64,000 nucleotides of DNA. Origin: Malania oleifera (lineage: Eukaryota; Streptophyta; Magnoliopsida; Santalales; Ximeniaceae). Positions within the stretch are counted from its first letter, which is position 1, and each line of letters begins with the position of its first letter. Made by a program: the position numbers and the translations under genes. The DNA lies in the NCBI RefSeq assembly GCF_029873635.1, contig NC_080420.1:121900719-121964718 (forward strand), in the 5' to 3' direction. The notes below the pieces were generated by a model. The model was not told where the DNA came from. It did no database searches and worked only from the letters and a program-made list of their open reading frames with translations. Below are positions 36,024 through 47,779 of the stretch, piece after piece.

Positions 36024-36288
36024 AATTGAGCCAGTCAGAATAAAGTGAATAATATTGGGTATTTTGATTTGTATAGTGTAACGTAAGATAGATAGAATTT
36101 TTAGTTTTGGAACGTGAATGACTTTGGGAGATTTTTGAATAGTTATAATTTCTCAGAACCCTCTTTGTAACCACGGTGTTCCTCTGCCGTAAGTGAGGAT
36201 AATTAATAAATTGAGGTGTTGCTCTTTAAGAATGAAAAGTGATGAATAGTAAATTTCGAGGACGAAATTTTTTATAAGGAGAGAAGAA
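36024..36288 (+). other. A 3' untranslated region, hairpin and polypurine tract
   Basis: Non-coding. The hairpin AAATTTCGAGGACGAAATTT is at 36251-36270 and the polypurine tract AAGGAGAGAAGAA just before the LTR start at 36289. Confidence 0.88.
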
Positions 36289-36478
36289 TGTAATGCCCCA
36301 AAAATAATTATTATAGGAGGATGTAGTGGATCCTAAAAAAAATAAAAAAAATAAAATAATAATAATAATAATAAAATAAAATAAGAATAATTAATTAATT
36401 AAGTAATTAATTAAATTAAATTAAAATTTTAAATAATAATTATTAATTAAATAATATAATATAATATAATAATAATAT

Positions 36479-36518
<40 letters not shown>

Positions 36519-36606
36519 TAAACCTCCTAAAGGAATCCTTCACGAAGTACTAAGCCCCCCCTTTTTTTCTTTTCCAGTTCTTCTGCGCAGGAGCTTCTCC
36601 TGCGTG

Positions 36607-36644
<38 letters not shown>

Positions 36645-39195
36645 ATTTCCTCGACGGATACTCGTTAGATCGAAAATCAAGAAATACCATTGGACTCCAT
36701 TTTTCACCGCCGTCATTTCTACCGAAACGGATTGGTTGTAGGAGTGGAGTAAGCGTTTTTCTTGGGGTAAACTAAATTTCTACTTTTATTTTAATTTCTT
36801 GTAAATTTTAAGCACAATTGAGGATCAAACACCACCACGAAAATTTAAGGATAATTTTCTACAAGTCTAACCGAGCGGATTTCTCGTGAGGTCGTTGTAG
36901 GCAAAACCCTAAAATTGGGATAAGGGGGTTCTTAAGAGGTTAATTATTATTTAATTAATGTTGATTTAGAAATGCTAGAATATTGAGCATTCTGAGGTTG
37001 AAGTAGGGTTTTTGAAATTTAGGACCCGGGTGAGCGCCACGGGTGTAATTTTAGGACCCTACAGGCATAGTTTAGAAAACCAAGCAAGGGTGTTAAATAT
37101 TAGTTCAAATGTTAATTTGGAGTATATGGAGCCTATGAAAGGTTATATGAGTATTATTTTGGGAAATGAGTTAATTAATCTGGGGAAAACGCGAATTGCA
37201 GGATTTGAGTTTTGGGCGCTAGGGGCGTAGGATCTGAGTTTTAACGAGACTCTTAGTAAGTCGGGTAAGGGGAATAAATTATAGCAGTATTTTTATATTA
37301 TTGATTGAATGAATATATGGAAAATAAAGCTAGGATATTTTTCCTTGTGAAATTAATATATTATGAATATTAGATAAAAACTGTGTGGCATATAACGCAT
37401 ATTGAAAAATGTGAAATATAATGAGTAATTTCTAAGAAAATAATGAAATGAGAATTATTGATATATTAGTGGAAAATAATGAAATATGGTATTTATATGT
37501 GAATAGAAATGATTTCTATGAAAATGAGATTGTGTAAATTACTGATATGAGTATTTTGAGAAAGGTTGAAATACGTGAAACACGATATATAGTATTATGA
37601 GATGATGAAATGTGCACAGGATATGATGAGAACATTTTTATTGAAATGAATTGAGATATACTGATATGAGATTAATGGTGTATATTGATGTGAAAATATT
37701 GAAACGTGAAAATGAGAACGTGAATTCTAAAACGTATATACTAAAATGTGAAAATGGGAAATATGAATACTGCAATATGGAATTAAAATGTGATGGTTGA
37801 ATTGAGTATACTGATTGTGAATACCGGAAAAATGTGAACATTGCAAAGTGCGACTACTACAATGTGATCATTGAAATATAATTGATGAAATGTCAATACC
37901 GCATAATGATTGTAGGTATGTGGTAATGATAACCCTGATGGATGGTTATGGAAACCCTAATGATGGGTTGTGATATTGAGTACGGTACTGTTGCTAGTAG
38001 TGTTAGTGCAATGACACGGACTCGTGGAGCGTGTGGCGTGACAGTCAACTGAGTTGTTTAGTAGAGTTGTTGTGCCCCTTGAGTCTTGATCAGGGCTATA
38101 GGTTAGCCAGTCGTACTACAGACGTGAGATATGTGATATGATATTTTGATTTAACCGGGTCGGCCAACTGCGGTTAAATCCAGCCTTTAGGTCGCACAAC
38201 CTTGACCATGGGGGAAAGTATGACGTGGAAAGAAAGATCCTCAGGGTAGCCATGAGTTACAGATGTGATGTTGGTACTAGATACCAAGGATACTCATGAG
38301 CTGGATAGTGAAATGGAAATGGAAAGTAAAAGAATGATAAAAAGGGGCTAACATGAGAAATGAAAGAAATAACGGAAAATGAGAAATAGAGAATGATAAA
38401 ATTGAGAAATAGATCCGTGTGAGTTAATAATATAAATAATTGAGGCGAAGTGAAACTCTCCGCGTGAGGGCTTACTGAGTAAGGTGAGTGCTCTGATAGG
38501 TATCAGATGTGATCATACCTGGCTGCATAACGTGTTAAGGCAGAGGGAAGCTACTTGTATGAGCAGATAATCTTCCTTATTCTCAGGAACTTCGCGGGTA
38601 AATATGTGTTGGAAATGAATGAACTTCAGAAATGATTTTAAAGTTTATAAAAGCTTGTGTTGTATATCTATATGATTATGAGAATGTGTATATCAGTGTA
38701 TTTTCTCAGATAAAATGATGATTTGAAAAGTAAAGTGTGTTATAACTGAACTCATATTACCACACACTGTAAATAATTTATTCCCTCTTACTGAGATGTG
38801 TCTCACCCAAATTATCTAAATTTCTTAGGAAACAGAGATAGGCTAGGTGATAGAGTTTCAAGACCGTAGGGAACTGAGACCCTGATACACAGGGTGAGTT
38901 CTTGGACTAGGGAGGTGTTATTCCCCTAGGATTGTGTTGTTTTTGGGCATGTGATGGTAATGTATATATATATATGTATGCTGATACTCTGAGTATTGTA
39001 TTCTGATTGTTATGTATATACTATCTTCCGTTGTTAGGTTGTATAAATGAAATGACTATTTGCCCGATACCCAATGCGGGTCGGGCCATATGGGTGGTAA
39101 CCCGATTGTTGACGTGGATGATTTGTGAATATTGTTGATGATGTATGAATATTTATTATTGTAAAAAAAATTGGTACGAAAATCTGGGCGTCACA
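36289..39195 (+). mobile_element. Ty3 element A: 3' LTR, full length
   Basis: 2907 bp, TGTAATGCCCC..GGGCGTCACA. Includes AT-rich microsatellites (36357-36516) and a CT tract (36609-36641) in what should be the promoter and leader region. Its last 1.7 kb matches the truncated 5' LTR. LINE sequence follows directly at 39196. Confidence 0.92.
36483..36641. repeat. (AT)n and (CT)n microsatellites in LTR A
   Basis: A (TA)n tract of about 34 bp at 36483-36516 and a (CT)n tract of about 32 bp at 36609-36641. Confidence 0.92.
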
Positions 39196-40895
39196 CTTAA
39201 GTTAGAGAAAGGAAGAGTAAGGACTTAAGAAATGTAAAATGTATATAAAGTGAGGATGATATTGTCTTGGTTAAGGACGAAGATATTAAAGAAAAATGAC
39301 GAAGTTATTTTAGTAAGTTGTTTAACGAAAACCAAATAGAAGACTTAAACTTAGAATTGTTGAACGAGGAAAAACTAAAAATATAAGATTTATTCGCAAA
39401 ATTAGAGTTAACGGAGTTAAGTTTGTACTAAAAAAGATGAAAAATGGGAAAGTTATAGGACCCAATAACATCCCAATTGAAGTTTGGAAATGCTTGGGTG
39501 ATAACGAAATTATATAGTTAACTAATTTATTTAATATTATTGTAAAAACTAAGAAAATGTCAGATGAATGGAGGAAAAACACTTTAATACCTATATACAA
39601 AAATAAAGGAGATATTCAAATTTGTAATAACTATCGTGGAATTAAACTTATAAATCATACGATGAAATGGTAGTTGAACGAAGATTAAGGTTATAAACGA
39701 AGATTTTAGAAAATGAATTTGGTTTTATGCCTGAAAGATCTACCACAGAAGCTATTTATCTTTTAAGAAAATTAATGAAAAAGTTTAGGGAAAAGAAGAG
39801 GGACTTGCATATCATATTAATTGACCTTGAGAAAGTATATGATAGGATCCCTAGGGAAGTTCTATGGTAGGTTTTAGAAAAAAAAGGTGTATGTTGTAGG
39901 TATACCAATGTCATTAAGGATATGTACGATGGAGTAATGACTAGTGTAAGGACTATATATGGAGAAACTAGAAAATTTCCAATTACCATAGGTGTACATC
40001 AAGGATCTACTTTGAGTCCTTATCTTTTTGCTTTAGTGATAGACCAATTGACTAAGAGTATTCAAAAGGAGGTTCCATGGTGTATGTTGTTTGCAGATGA
40101 TAATGTATTAATTGACGAAATTAGGGACGGAGTAGAGGCTAAGTTAGAATAATTGAGATAAACTTTGGAATCTAGAGGCTTTAGGATATGTAGAAATAAA
40201 ACAGAATATATGAAATGTAATTTTAGTAATGATAGGAGGAATATTGGAGACAAAGTTAAACTTGATAATGAAAAAATAAAGAGCACTTGTATATTTCGAT
40301 ACCTTGGATCTATTATGCAAGCTGAAGGAGAAATTGAAGATGATGTAAGGCATAGAGTTAAAGTAGGTTAGGTAAAATGGAGAAGTGCTTCAAGTATGTT
40401 ATGTCATCATAAAATACCCTTAAAATTGAAAGGGAAGTTTTATGGGACGATTGTAAGACCAGTTATGCTATATGGATCGAAATGTTGAACGACGAAGAAA
40501 CATAATATCCAAAAAGTAAAAGTTACCGAAATGAGAATGCTTAGATGAATAAGTGGTATAACATTGAAAGATAAATTAAAGAATGAATATATTCGTGGTA
40601 AGTTAGGTGTAGCTCCTGTAGAAGATAAGATAAGGGAGGGACGCCTCAGATAGTATAAACACTTGCAACGTAGGTCAGATAGTGCACCTGTGAGGAAGAG
40701 TGACTTAGTTACTGTGGGGGACAGTAGAAGGGGAAGGGGTAGACCTAAAATAACTTGGGAGGAGATATTGAGTAAGGATTTAATATCCTTGAATTTATCA
40801 AAAGAAAGGATCCATGATCGCATAAATTGGCGAAAAATGATTCATATAACCGACTCCACTTAGTGGGACTAAGACTTGGTTTTGTTGTTGTCGTC
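39196..40895 (+). pseudogene. L1-type LINE: RT fragment and 3' end
   Basis: Continues the LINE of 8501-8948. The pre-RT region contains a RERKS motif (frame-broken) and LVKDEDIKEK (near 39270). RT blocks: KMKNGK/PNNIP (near 39440-39475), NNYRGI-like (about 39630), GVHQGSTLSPYLF (39990-40030) and the active site FADD (40090-40101). The C-terminal YGSKCW-like block is near 40470-40485, and the last readable frame ends at 40863. The end, GGTTTTGTTGTTG, is the usual plant L1 3' terminus. The gene has at least six stops. Enzyme role: target-primed reverse transcription. Confidence 0.88.
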
Positions 40896-41860
40896 TAACT
40901 TTTTCATACTTATAATTTACAATTTATCATCAAATGTGAATAAAGAGAAAAATCACAAACCTCACCACTTAACTAACACTAAAGGGATTTTTTACTTTAA
41001 TTTTTTATACAAAGTATGCGGATGTCTAGATATTTTAAAAGACAAGATATGCAACATCAATTATTTTAAAACTTAGAGACGTGCGGGTAGATTTTGTTCT
41101 TTTTCAAAGTCATATAACTATATTCTAGTTAATTATAGTTAGTTCTTTTTAAAATATGAAAATTTTAAAGAGTATTGATTTGATAACTTACCTAAAAATT
41201 GGTAGTTCTCTATCATACGTATCATTTAATTGTGTATCAAGCTACCTTCAAATAAGAAGGTGCCAAGGTTATGTTCATTTATTAATTGAAAATGTTACAA
41301 TTATTCTCTAGTCACACGAATCATAAAATTAGGTTATGATGATTTGATTTATTTACAATCTCATCTTATTTCAAACATCTCAAGGTTATAGCTCAAGGCT
41401 ACAAGAAGTTGGAAGTTTTGAGCTTTAACAAATACAATCTTCTCCCAAAAAAATAATTGTGTTATATAACATTTACTAAAGCTCAGTTTGACCTTCTTTT
41501 GAGATTGTCACTTGATGCGCTTATGTTTCTACCATGTGGCACCATTCATTCACTTGACTCGAACAGGTTTAGACACATGTACGTTTGTGTCAAGTGAGCA
41601 AATTTAAATTGATTACTTTTTCATTTGATAAAATATACAACATATATTAAAAGTGAAATACGCATGACACACCTATTCTGTATTTCTTGAAGCAAACAAG
41701 TTTGGCATAAACCAATTCAATAATAAATGAGTATTCGATTTTTATTTATATTCACACAGGTGTTGATGAACTAACACATTTTTTCTAATATCTACTAATC
41801 TTGAGGTAGTAGGTCAAAAATGTAATGAGCGACAAGTTGGAGAACCTTTATGATTTATGT
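40896..41860. other. AT-rich intergenic DNA, nothing recognised
   Basis: Between the LINE end and the SINE. AT-rich, no ORF with protein features, no repeat structure that I can identify on either strand. Confidence 0.5.
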
Positions 41861-42088
41861 TTTTTTTTCTTCAAAATAGTAGTGTTTTTTTTTTTAAAAT
41901 GATAGTGTTCGAGACCCTATAAACACTTCATTAACCACCGAGATAATGGTCTTGTCCTTGTACCATTTTTTACTTAAATACTAAAGTATTATCTCGAATG
42001 GAAACCCGTAACTCCTAAGACTCGAATCCTAGTATTTTTAAATAGGAAAGTCTTACACTTACCACTTGAGCCACCATTGGAGCCTTCT
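41861..42088 (-). mobile_element. tRNA-derived SINE with perfect TSD
   Basis: 228 bp flanked by the direct repeat TGATTTATGT (41851-41860 and 42089-42098). On the minus strand it opens with GGCTCCAATGG and a pol III A box, TGGCTCAAGTGGTAAG (about 42062-42077). A B-box-like GGATTCGAGTC (about 42022-42032) follows, and the element ends in poly(A) tracts at 41861-41900. This is the layout of plant SINEs; no family name is claimed. Confidence 0.82.
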
Positions 42089-42134
42089 TGATTTATGTCA
42101 ATAAATCCTTCTTGAGTTTAGTATTTACAATAGA

Positions 42135-42137
<3 letters not shown>

Positions 42138-42195
<58 letters not shown>

Positions 42196-42196
42196 A
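42138..42196. repeat. (CT)n(CA)n compound microsatellite
   Basis: About 16 CT units followed by about 13 CA units in intergenic DNA; the region 42099-42489 otherwise shows no recognised feature. Confidence 0.95.
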
Positions 42197-42489
42197 ATAT
42201 ATATGAATTTGAATTTAATGGAGATATCTATTAAGCCTATTACCATGAACCTTATACATAGACACATATAATATGGAAATTTAAATTAAATGGAGATTCC
42301 TATTGTTAATTAATATAGAATCTCATTTGTAACCTATAACATGTTACCTGAATTTTTAATTTTAATTTTAAATTTATCCATCTCACTAAGTATATAAATA
42401 TGAAGATCACAAGGAGGTCCAAAATGTGATTTCGAATGTGTATAGTCATCCTCACCGAAAACACCGAAAATTTTGAGTTTGTTTAAATA

Positions 42490-42832
42490 TGTTAGAGAGC
42501 TCATCCTCAAAATTTAAGTATTAAGGAGAGAGGGCTAAAAGGATCTTATACTGACTTTGAAATTACTCATAGAGACAATATAACACTGGACGTATATTAA
42601 TACTTTCCCTCAAGCTCATGGGAGAAATGAGACATAGAGAGCCCATGGGGAGAAATGAGGTGAGGAAAAATCCAACCCACGGAAGAGTCAAGTAGCCCAA
42701 GGCCCAGCTCTGATACCATGTTAGAGAGCTCATCCTCAAAAACCTAAGTATTAAAGAGAGAAGGCTAAGAGAATCTTATACCGACTTTGGAACTACTTAC
42801 AGAGACGATGTAAAACTAGACGTATATTAATA
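42490..42832 (-). mobile_element. TRIM element with TSD AAATA
   Basis: A 343-bp element: two direct repeats of 113 and 114 bp (42490-42602 and 42719-42832) around a 116-bp spacer. Read on the minus strand, the spacer starts with a primer site (TGGTATCAGAGC, 42707-42718) right after the LTR end and finishes with a purine-rich tract (GAGGGAAAG) next to the other LTR. Flanks carry the perfect 5-bp duplication AAATA (42485-42489, 42833-42837). Non-coding: a terminal-repeat retrotransposon in miniature. Confidence 0.88.
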
Positions 42833-43346
42833 AAATATTAATGGATGGTGATTTGAGAGAATTCGATTCATTAAAAGCTTCTCCTCGTATCTTACTTAGT
42901 TGTTTAGCACGCAAGAGTAGAATGAAAATTTAAATTTAAACTTGTATATATAAAATCAATTATCACACTTTATATCATCAAATCCAGCGCGGAACACCTA
43001 AAAAACAAATACCAAGCACAAAACAATATTCATAACATTGGTCACTACAAATGACGCCAAGTAGAATCATAAAATTTTTCTAATATAACTATTTGCAGTT
43101 CTTTTAGCAAGTTTCAAATGTACACCACGCAGAAATACCGGGGAAAATAAAAAGGTGGGACTTTTTTTATTTTTCTGTGCCTGATCCCGACCATGTTGGA
43201 GTTAGGCACACTACAAAATATTTACAGATATTTGAGCTGGATTCAGATTTAAGACCTCGAATTCACAGAGCAGCATAGATTCAACTGTTTAATCCTCTCA
43301 TTCCAAAATATAACGACAAAAATGGAGCACGATTACCAGCTCAAGA
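42833..43346. other. Downstream flank and 3' UTR of the INO80B-type gene
   Basis: No repeat or second gene is seen. Minus-strand sequence after the stop codon at 43347 should hold the 3' UTR; no perfect AATAAA is present within about 150 bp, as is common in plants. Confidence 0.5.
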
Positions 43347-46300
43347 TCAGCAGGCAGAAGTAGTTACAGACTGCATCTTCTCATGTATTGCCTTGTAACA
43401 CTGGAGACTGCACAGGGGGAGTTTCGACTTTGAATCCCGGTACTTGTATGGGTTCATACATGATGGGCCAGCACATTTCTCGCGGGGAGGAGGGTAACTG
43501 GAAAAACTCAGAAGGTGACAGAATTATAATCACAAAGGTGTAGGGAAGTGTAGTGCAGAAGAGGCAAAGCATGCTAGGAAGATTTCCCCATGAGACAATA
43601 AGCAAGATGGCTAACCCTCCAGCAGTGGCAAACATGGCTACCCATGTCCAAAAAATCAAATACTTGCTTCAAGGAGGCAAATAAAAATAATTTTTTAGAT
43701 GACAACATTAGTTTTGGGCAAGCTTTTTTCCACAAATTCTGCTTTCTATAGCCAGAAAATAAAATCAAACATCATCTCAAAGGTTGCATTGAAACTGGGT
43801 GGGTGTTGGATTCAAAATTTAATTACTTGACCTAAAAGGATCCCCACCCAAAGCAAATTTAAATTGGCAAAACGAAAAAAGGCAGGCAGATTTATACCTG
43901 CAAGATTTTGAGTCAAAGATACTGGGCAAGCCCATCTCGTTTGGAAATGTTACAACTGTTCCAGTGGGACCCAATGTCCATCTCACGGTGTTTGACGAAA
44001 GCTTCATAGCACTGGCAGCCCTTTCCTGCATAAAACAGTGATCTATCGAAATGAACAGAAGAAAACATTATAACATGATATATAGAAAAAGGGCTCTACA
44101 CTGTTTTTTACCTGTGCCAATTCCTCTTGTCGCTTCTTAATCTTATCCTCCCGCTTCTTCCTACTGGAATCTTGCCCAAGTATTTTTCTAATTGCCTCAG
44201 CCTATAAAATTACGCAAAATCAGTGCCTGATCCCAAAGACAAATGTGTGAACTAAAAAAAAAAATTAAACAAACGAGCAACAAACACACAAACAAACAAA
44301 CAAAAAGCAAGCAAAAAGTGCAAACCTCAGATTCCCTAGCTGCCTTCTCGACTTGCATCCTACGTCTCTGAGCAGCCTCAGCTTTCTTCAGTTGCTGCTC
44401 CAGTTCAGAAAGTTTCTCCTTTTGCTCTGCCACCAAGCAACCAACAACACAAATATCTTGAAGTTAAATGAAGATTAAATAAATATATTTTCAAATAACA
44501 ACAACTGAAAGTTGATGCAGAATATAAATGAAATACGGACTTCTAGGTGGGGCAGGGGGCAACCCATTTGGGAACTCTATTAAACTTGCACCCAAACCAG
44601 TTGAGATATCTTTGCCAGTCTGAAGGGCACGTTGACGCGTAGTGATTGCCATTTCCTTTTTAGAATCTCCCAAGGAATCAATAAACTCCTTTCTAGGTTT
44701 CTTTCTCTTAATTTCAAGCTCTCCATCTGAAATGGGCTCCTCCTCTTCCACATAATCAGTATCTTCAAATGCCCTCCCTTGCCTGGACTTCTTACCCTCT
44801 TTGGCTGATTTTGATGAGCCACAATTTCCCACATCTATATTGTACAGGCCATCAACATTCCTCTTCAATACCCTTGATATCTTTCGTTGCTTCTTGCTCC
44901 CTTCTTCCTCATCATCTTCATCTTCAACACCATAATCAACAGAAACCTTAGAATTTCTGAGCTTTTCCAGGTACCGAATCTCCTCATCATCATCTCCATC
45001 ATCAAATGCTCCTTCTAATATGCGCCTCTTAGGAACACGTTTGCTCTTTCGAATTGCTTCGTACTTGTCCCCTTGCTTCATAGAAAAACTTTCTTCAGAT
45101 TTCCTGCCCCTAAAAGGATCTGATTTCCCAACAGTAAAACCACATCCAGGGAAATCCTTCCATGGGACTCCTCGCAAGCCACTTCTCTTATCTAAAGAAG
45201 GGGAGTAATTATAATCCACATTGTCCTGCACCCAAAATACATGGCATAAAACAAAATTTTTTCCCCAAAAGAAAAAGCATATACCAAAATATCCAAATTT
45301 AAATGGTGTTTGAGAATTAAGCAATGATTTTTGCCTCACACCAAGACACTGAGGGTGAAGGAAACTGCACTACTAAATAGCTTGATATATTTTGGTGGTC
45401 CACCACCTAACAGCTTAAGCATTTAGGTAAAGTGGTCATCTATTATGGTATCAAAGCTCCCACTTTGTACATTCTTTCCTCTTTAATGAAATATCTCATT
45501 TTTCTACCTCAAAAAAGGTATGGTGTCAAGGATCTGGTTGCAGGAGGACCTCCTGGATTCAATGCTTGTAATTTGTGTGTTCTCTCTCCTGTTATATCTG
45601 CCATTGTGCACTTTGTTCTGTTTGTGTTTATATGCTTGTTCAAGTTCATCCGTTTGCTTTCTGTGCGAGATGAGTTGAATGTAAGGGGGAGTGTAGAATA
45701 GCTTCACTATTATTGGTTCACCATCTAACAAAATATTTTAGGTGAAATGGGATCTAGCATATAAATGCACATCTTAAAAACACAAATTTAATCCATGCAT
45801 TGAATCATGCCATACGTCTACGGTGTGTGTCTCATACATGATAAAATCTCACAACAAATTTGATATTTAAGAAAGATTGGATGCCCTGTAATCCACTGCA
45901 AGCCCATACGACGACTAATGCATGTAGGTAACTAAAAGTGATCAATGTCTTGAAGATAGTGTACAGCTAGAATAACACTTTAAACTGGAACTGATAAATA
46001 AGGATGAAAATTATTACTTTGTACTAGGGTGATTGACCATCACTGACAAAGAACTCAATTGCAGAAATTGAGTTTACCTGAAGGATCAACTTATCCCCTG
46101 GCTGAAGGACATCCATAGAGCAAGAAGACTTTGTGGAAGAAGATCCAACCACAGAAGTACCATCTGATGCAGACTGGGCATGAATTGTTCGCGTCACACC
46201 ACCCACCTTAAGCTTTACTTTTTTAAGTTTGTTTTCATTTCCTGATCCATCTGAAGCAACAGCTGACTGACCAGAGTTAGAAGTGCTACAAATCCTTCCA

Positions 46301-46710
46301 CCTGCCTGGACTTCCCTATTCGTGGACTGTTTCCAATTTGCTGGAGCAAGGACACCTTCGCTGCACCTACCACCCTGTAAAGACCCATGTATGCAAGCTT
46401 CATTGGATTCTGCATAACCTCCATCCCCATTCGTGATAAAATTATGGTTAATTTCAGCTTCAGAAAAATTTGAAGGGGAAGCTCTTGAAATGCACTGATT
46501 TATATTAAGCTCTTTCTTCCAAGTACCATAACCTGTATTCTCGTCACTGGATACTTTGCTTACATTGTCTGAAGGCGGAGTGGAAGACAATGAGGAAACA
46601 TCACGGTTATCTGAAAAGTGCTGTGAATCACTCCGAGGACGTCGGGATGTCCTCTTCTTCTTGACATTGTTGCTTATACTACTGAATCCAAAACCACCAA
46701 AGCCTTTCAT
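43347..46710 (-). CDS. INO80B: INO80 complex subunit B-like (IES2/PAPA-1, HIT zinc finger)
   Basis: A nuclear subunit of the INO80 chromatin remodeller, which slides and exchanges nucleosomes; the IES2/INO80B subunit supports the ATPase (family knowledge). Coding exons on the minus strand: 46710-46078, 45225-44541, 44426-44326, 44201-44112, 44025-43898, 43497-43347. All junctions are GT..AG, and the phases (0, 1, 0, 0, 2) join to one 595-residue frame. Residues 1-211 are Ser-rich with basic RRPR; 212-440 are acidic and basic low complexity with VPWKDF; the PAPA-1 region spans about 400-510, with the coiled-coil-like KEKLSELEQQLKKAEAAQRR and the KILGQDSSRKK motif. The C-terminal HIT-type finger has C554, C559, C575, C579, H584 and C595. 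Start chosen at 46710 (MKGFGGF), two bases into an exon after a 5' UTR intron. No stop or frameshift: a real, intact gene. Confidence 0.95.
45371..45766 (+). mobile_element. TRIM-like element in intron of the INO80B-type gene
   Basis: In the first coding intron (45226-46077). Left repeat about 45371-45446 (AATAGCTT..GGTCCACCACCTAACA..TTAGGTAAAGTGG), then a primer-site-like GGTATCAAAGC (about 45449-45459). The spacer ends in the purine tract GTAAGGGGGAG (about 45682-45692), and the right repeat starts TGTAGAATAGCTT (45693). The two repeats are diverged and no clear TSD is visible, so this is an old copy. It lies antisense to the gene. Confidence 0.6.
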
Positions 46711-46712
46711 AC

Positions 46713-47366
46713 CTGAAGACAAAATTGAATTGCGAGCCTAGAGCTGCTGCATATTTCCCACAAGAGAAGTAGAGAAATGAGCAGAAACTAAGTATCAGAC
46801 TAACAGGAAACACAAAAGCAACTTACACACATGAACTACTCTCAGTTGCATTTAAATAAGCAAGAAACTACACTGATCAAATCACTTCCTAGTTACACAT
46901 AAACATACATAAATAGCCATACACAAGTGTTTATATCACCACGGCTCCTTCCAAGGATATCAGAAGAAAATGATACACCAAGAACAAACTAGAGCAGAGT
47001 AGAATAAAACCAAATGAGCAGAATAAAAAAAAAAAAACACATCACGGACAAAGTGCAGATGAAATAAAAAAGCAGATGAAGCCTTTATGTCAACTCCTCC
47101 GCCACTAAGATAGTAAAAACCAATCTTTCCCCAAGTTCATACACCGAAAACCATATCAGTCCACGAAAGAAGATCGAAAAACAGCATACAAAAACTGATA
47201 CGAAAATAAAAAAATAAAAAAATCACAACCACAGCAAAATCACGGACAGAAAACACAAGATTTTGAAGCAATCCCGCACATGAACACCCTCATAAACGAA
47301 ACGAAATCCAAACACCAACATGAGAGAGATTAAAAAGATGTTAAGAAGAAAAAAGAAGCTTATTAC
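46713..47366 (-). other. 5' UTR intron of the INO80B-type gene
   Basis: Donor CAAAG/GTAATAAG at 47367/47366 and acceptor TTGTCTTCAG/GT at 46713/46712, two bases upstream of the start ATG. Introns in the leader are common in such plant genes. No ORF of note. Confidence 0.7.
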
Positions 47367-47487
47367 CTTTGTAGGACCTGATCAAAGCTTCGAAATCCTA
47401 GATCACCGTGAAGCGAGGGAGAGAGTGAGCGAGAGAAAGGTGGAGTTGAAGGAAGAGATGTAGATAAGAATTAGGGTTAGGGTTAGA
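47367..47487 (-). promoter_or_regulatory. First (non-coding) exon and telo-box of the INO80B-type gene
   Basis: The minus strand holds AACCCTAACCCTAA at about 47473-47486 (telo-box) followed by a CT-rich stretch and the 5' UTR up to the donor at 47367. Telo-boxes near the start are known from plant ribosomal and proliferation genes. TSS position is inferred only. Confidence 0.6.
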
Positions 47488-47573
47488 GATAAAGGAAAAG
47501 CGGAGGCTTCTGGCCCTCTGCTTCTCCATATTGTACCCTACATTTCTCTTTGCTGTGGTCACCACAATTCCGC

Positions 47574-47586
47574 CTCTCTCTCACTC

Positions 47587-47634
<48 letters not shown>
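47574..47634. repeat. (CT)n microsatellite, upstream of the INO80B-type gene
   Basis: About 28 CT units on the plus strand, GA on the gene strand, in the presumed promoter. The surrounding GC-rich part to about 47760 contains TGGGCT (near 47646), a site-II-like motif often paired with telo-boxes. Confidence 0.9.
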
Positions 47635-47636
<2 letters not shown>

Positions 47637-47779
47637 CTCTTCGGTGGGCTGCGGATGCGTGCGTAGGTTAAGAAGCTATGCGCCGCCGCGTACGTTAGCC
47701 TCCTCCGCCATTCTCCGCTGCAGGAGAGAACAACTCCCACGTGCCAAGACCCCCGCCACGGGGATTACATGGAAGCGTG

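Noticed and set aside
41861-42088. A tRNA gene on the minus strand
   Set aside because: A- and B-box-like motifs are present but no cloverleaf can be drawn and a poly(A) end and TSD are seen; it is a SINE.
43381-43768. ORFs with hydrophobic stretches at the 3' end of the INO80B-type gene
   Set aside because: They are out of frame with the HIT finger exon or read intron 5; the spliced frame gives the conserved Cys residues.
44197-44436. ORF running through exon 3 into a Leu/Cys/Phe-rich tail
   Set aside because: The tail is intron sequence; the GT donor at 44325 and the in-phase next exon explain the region better.
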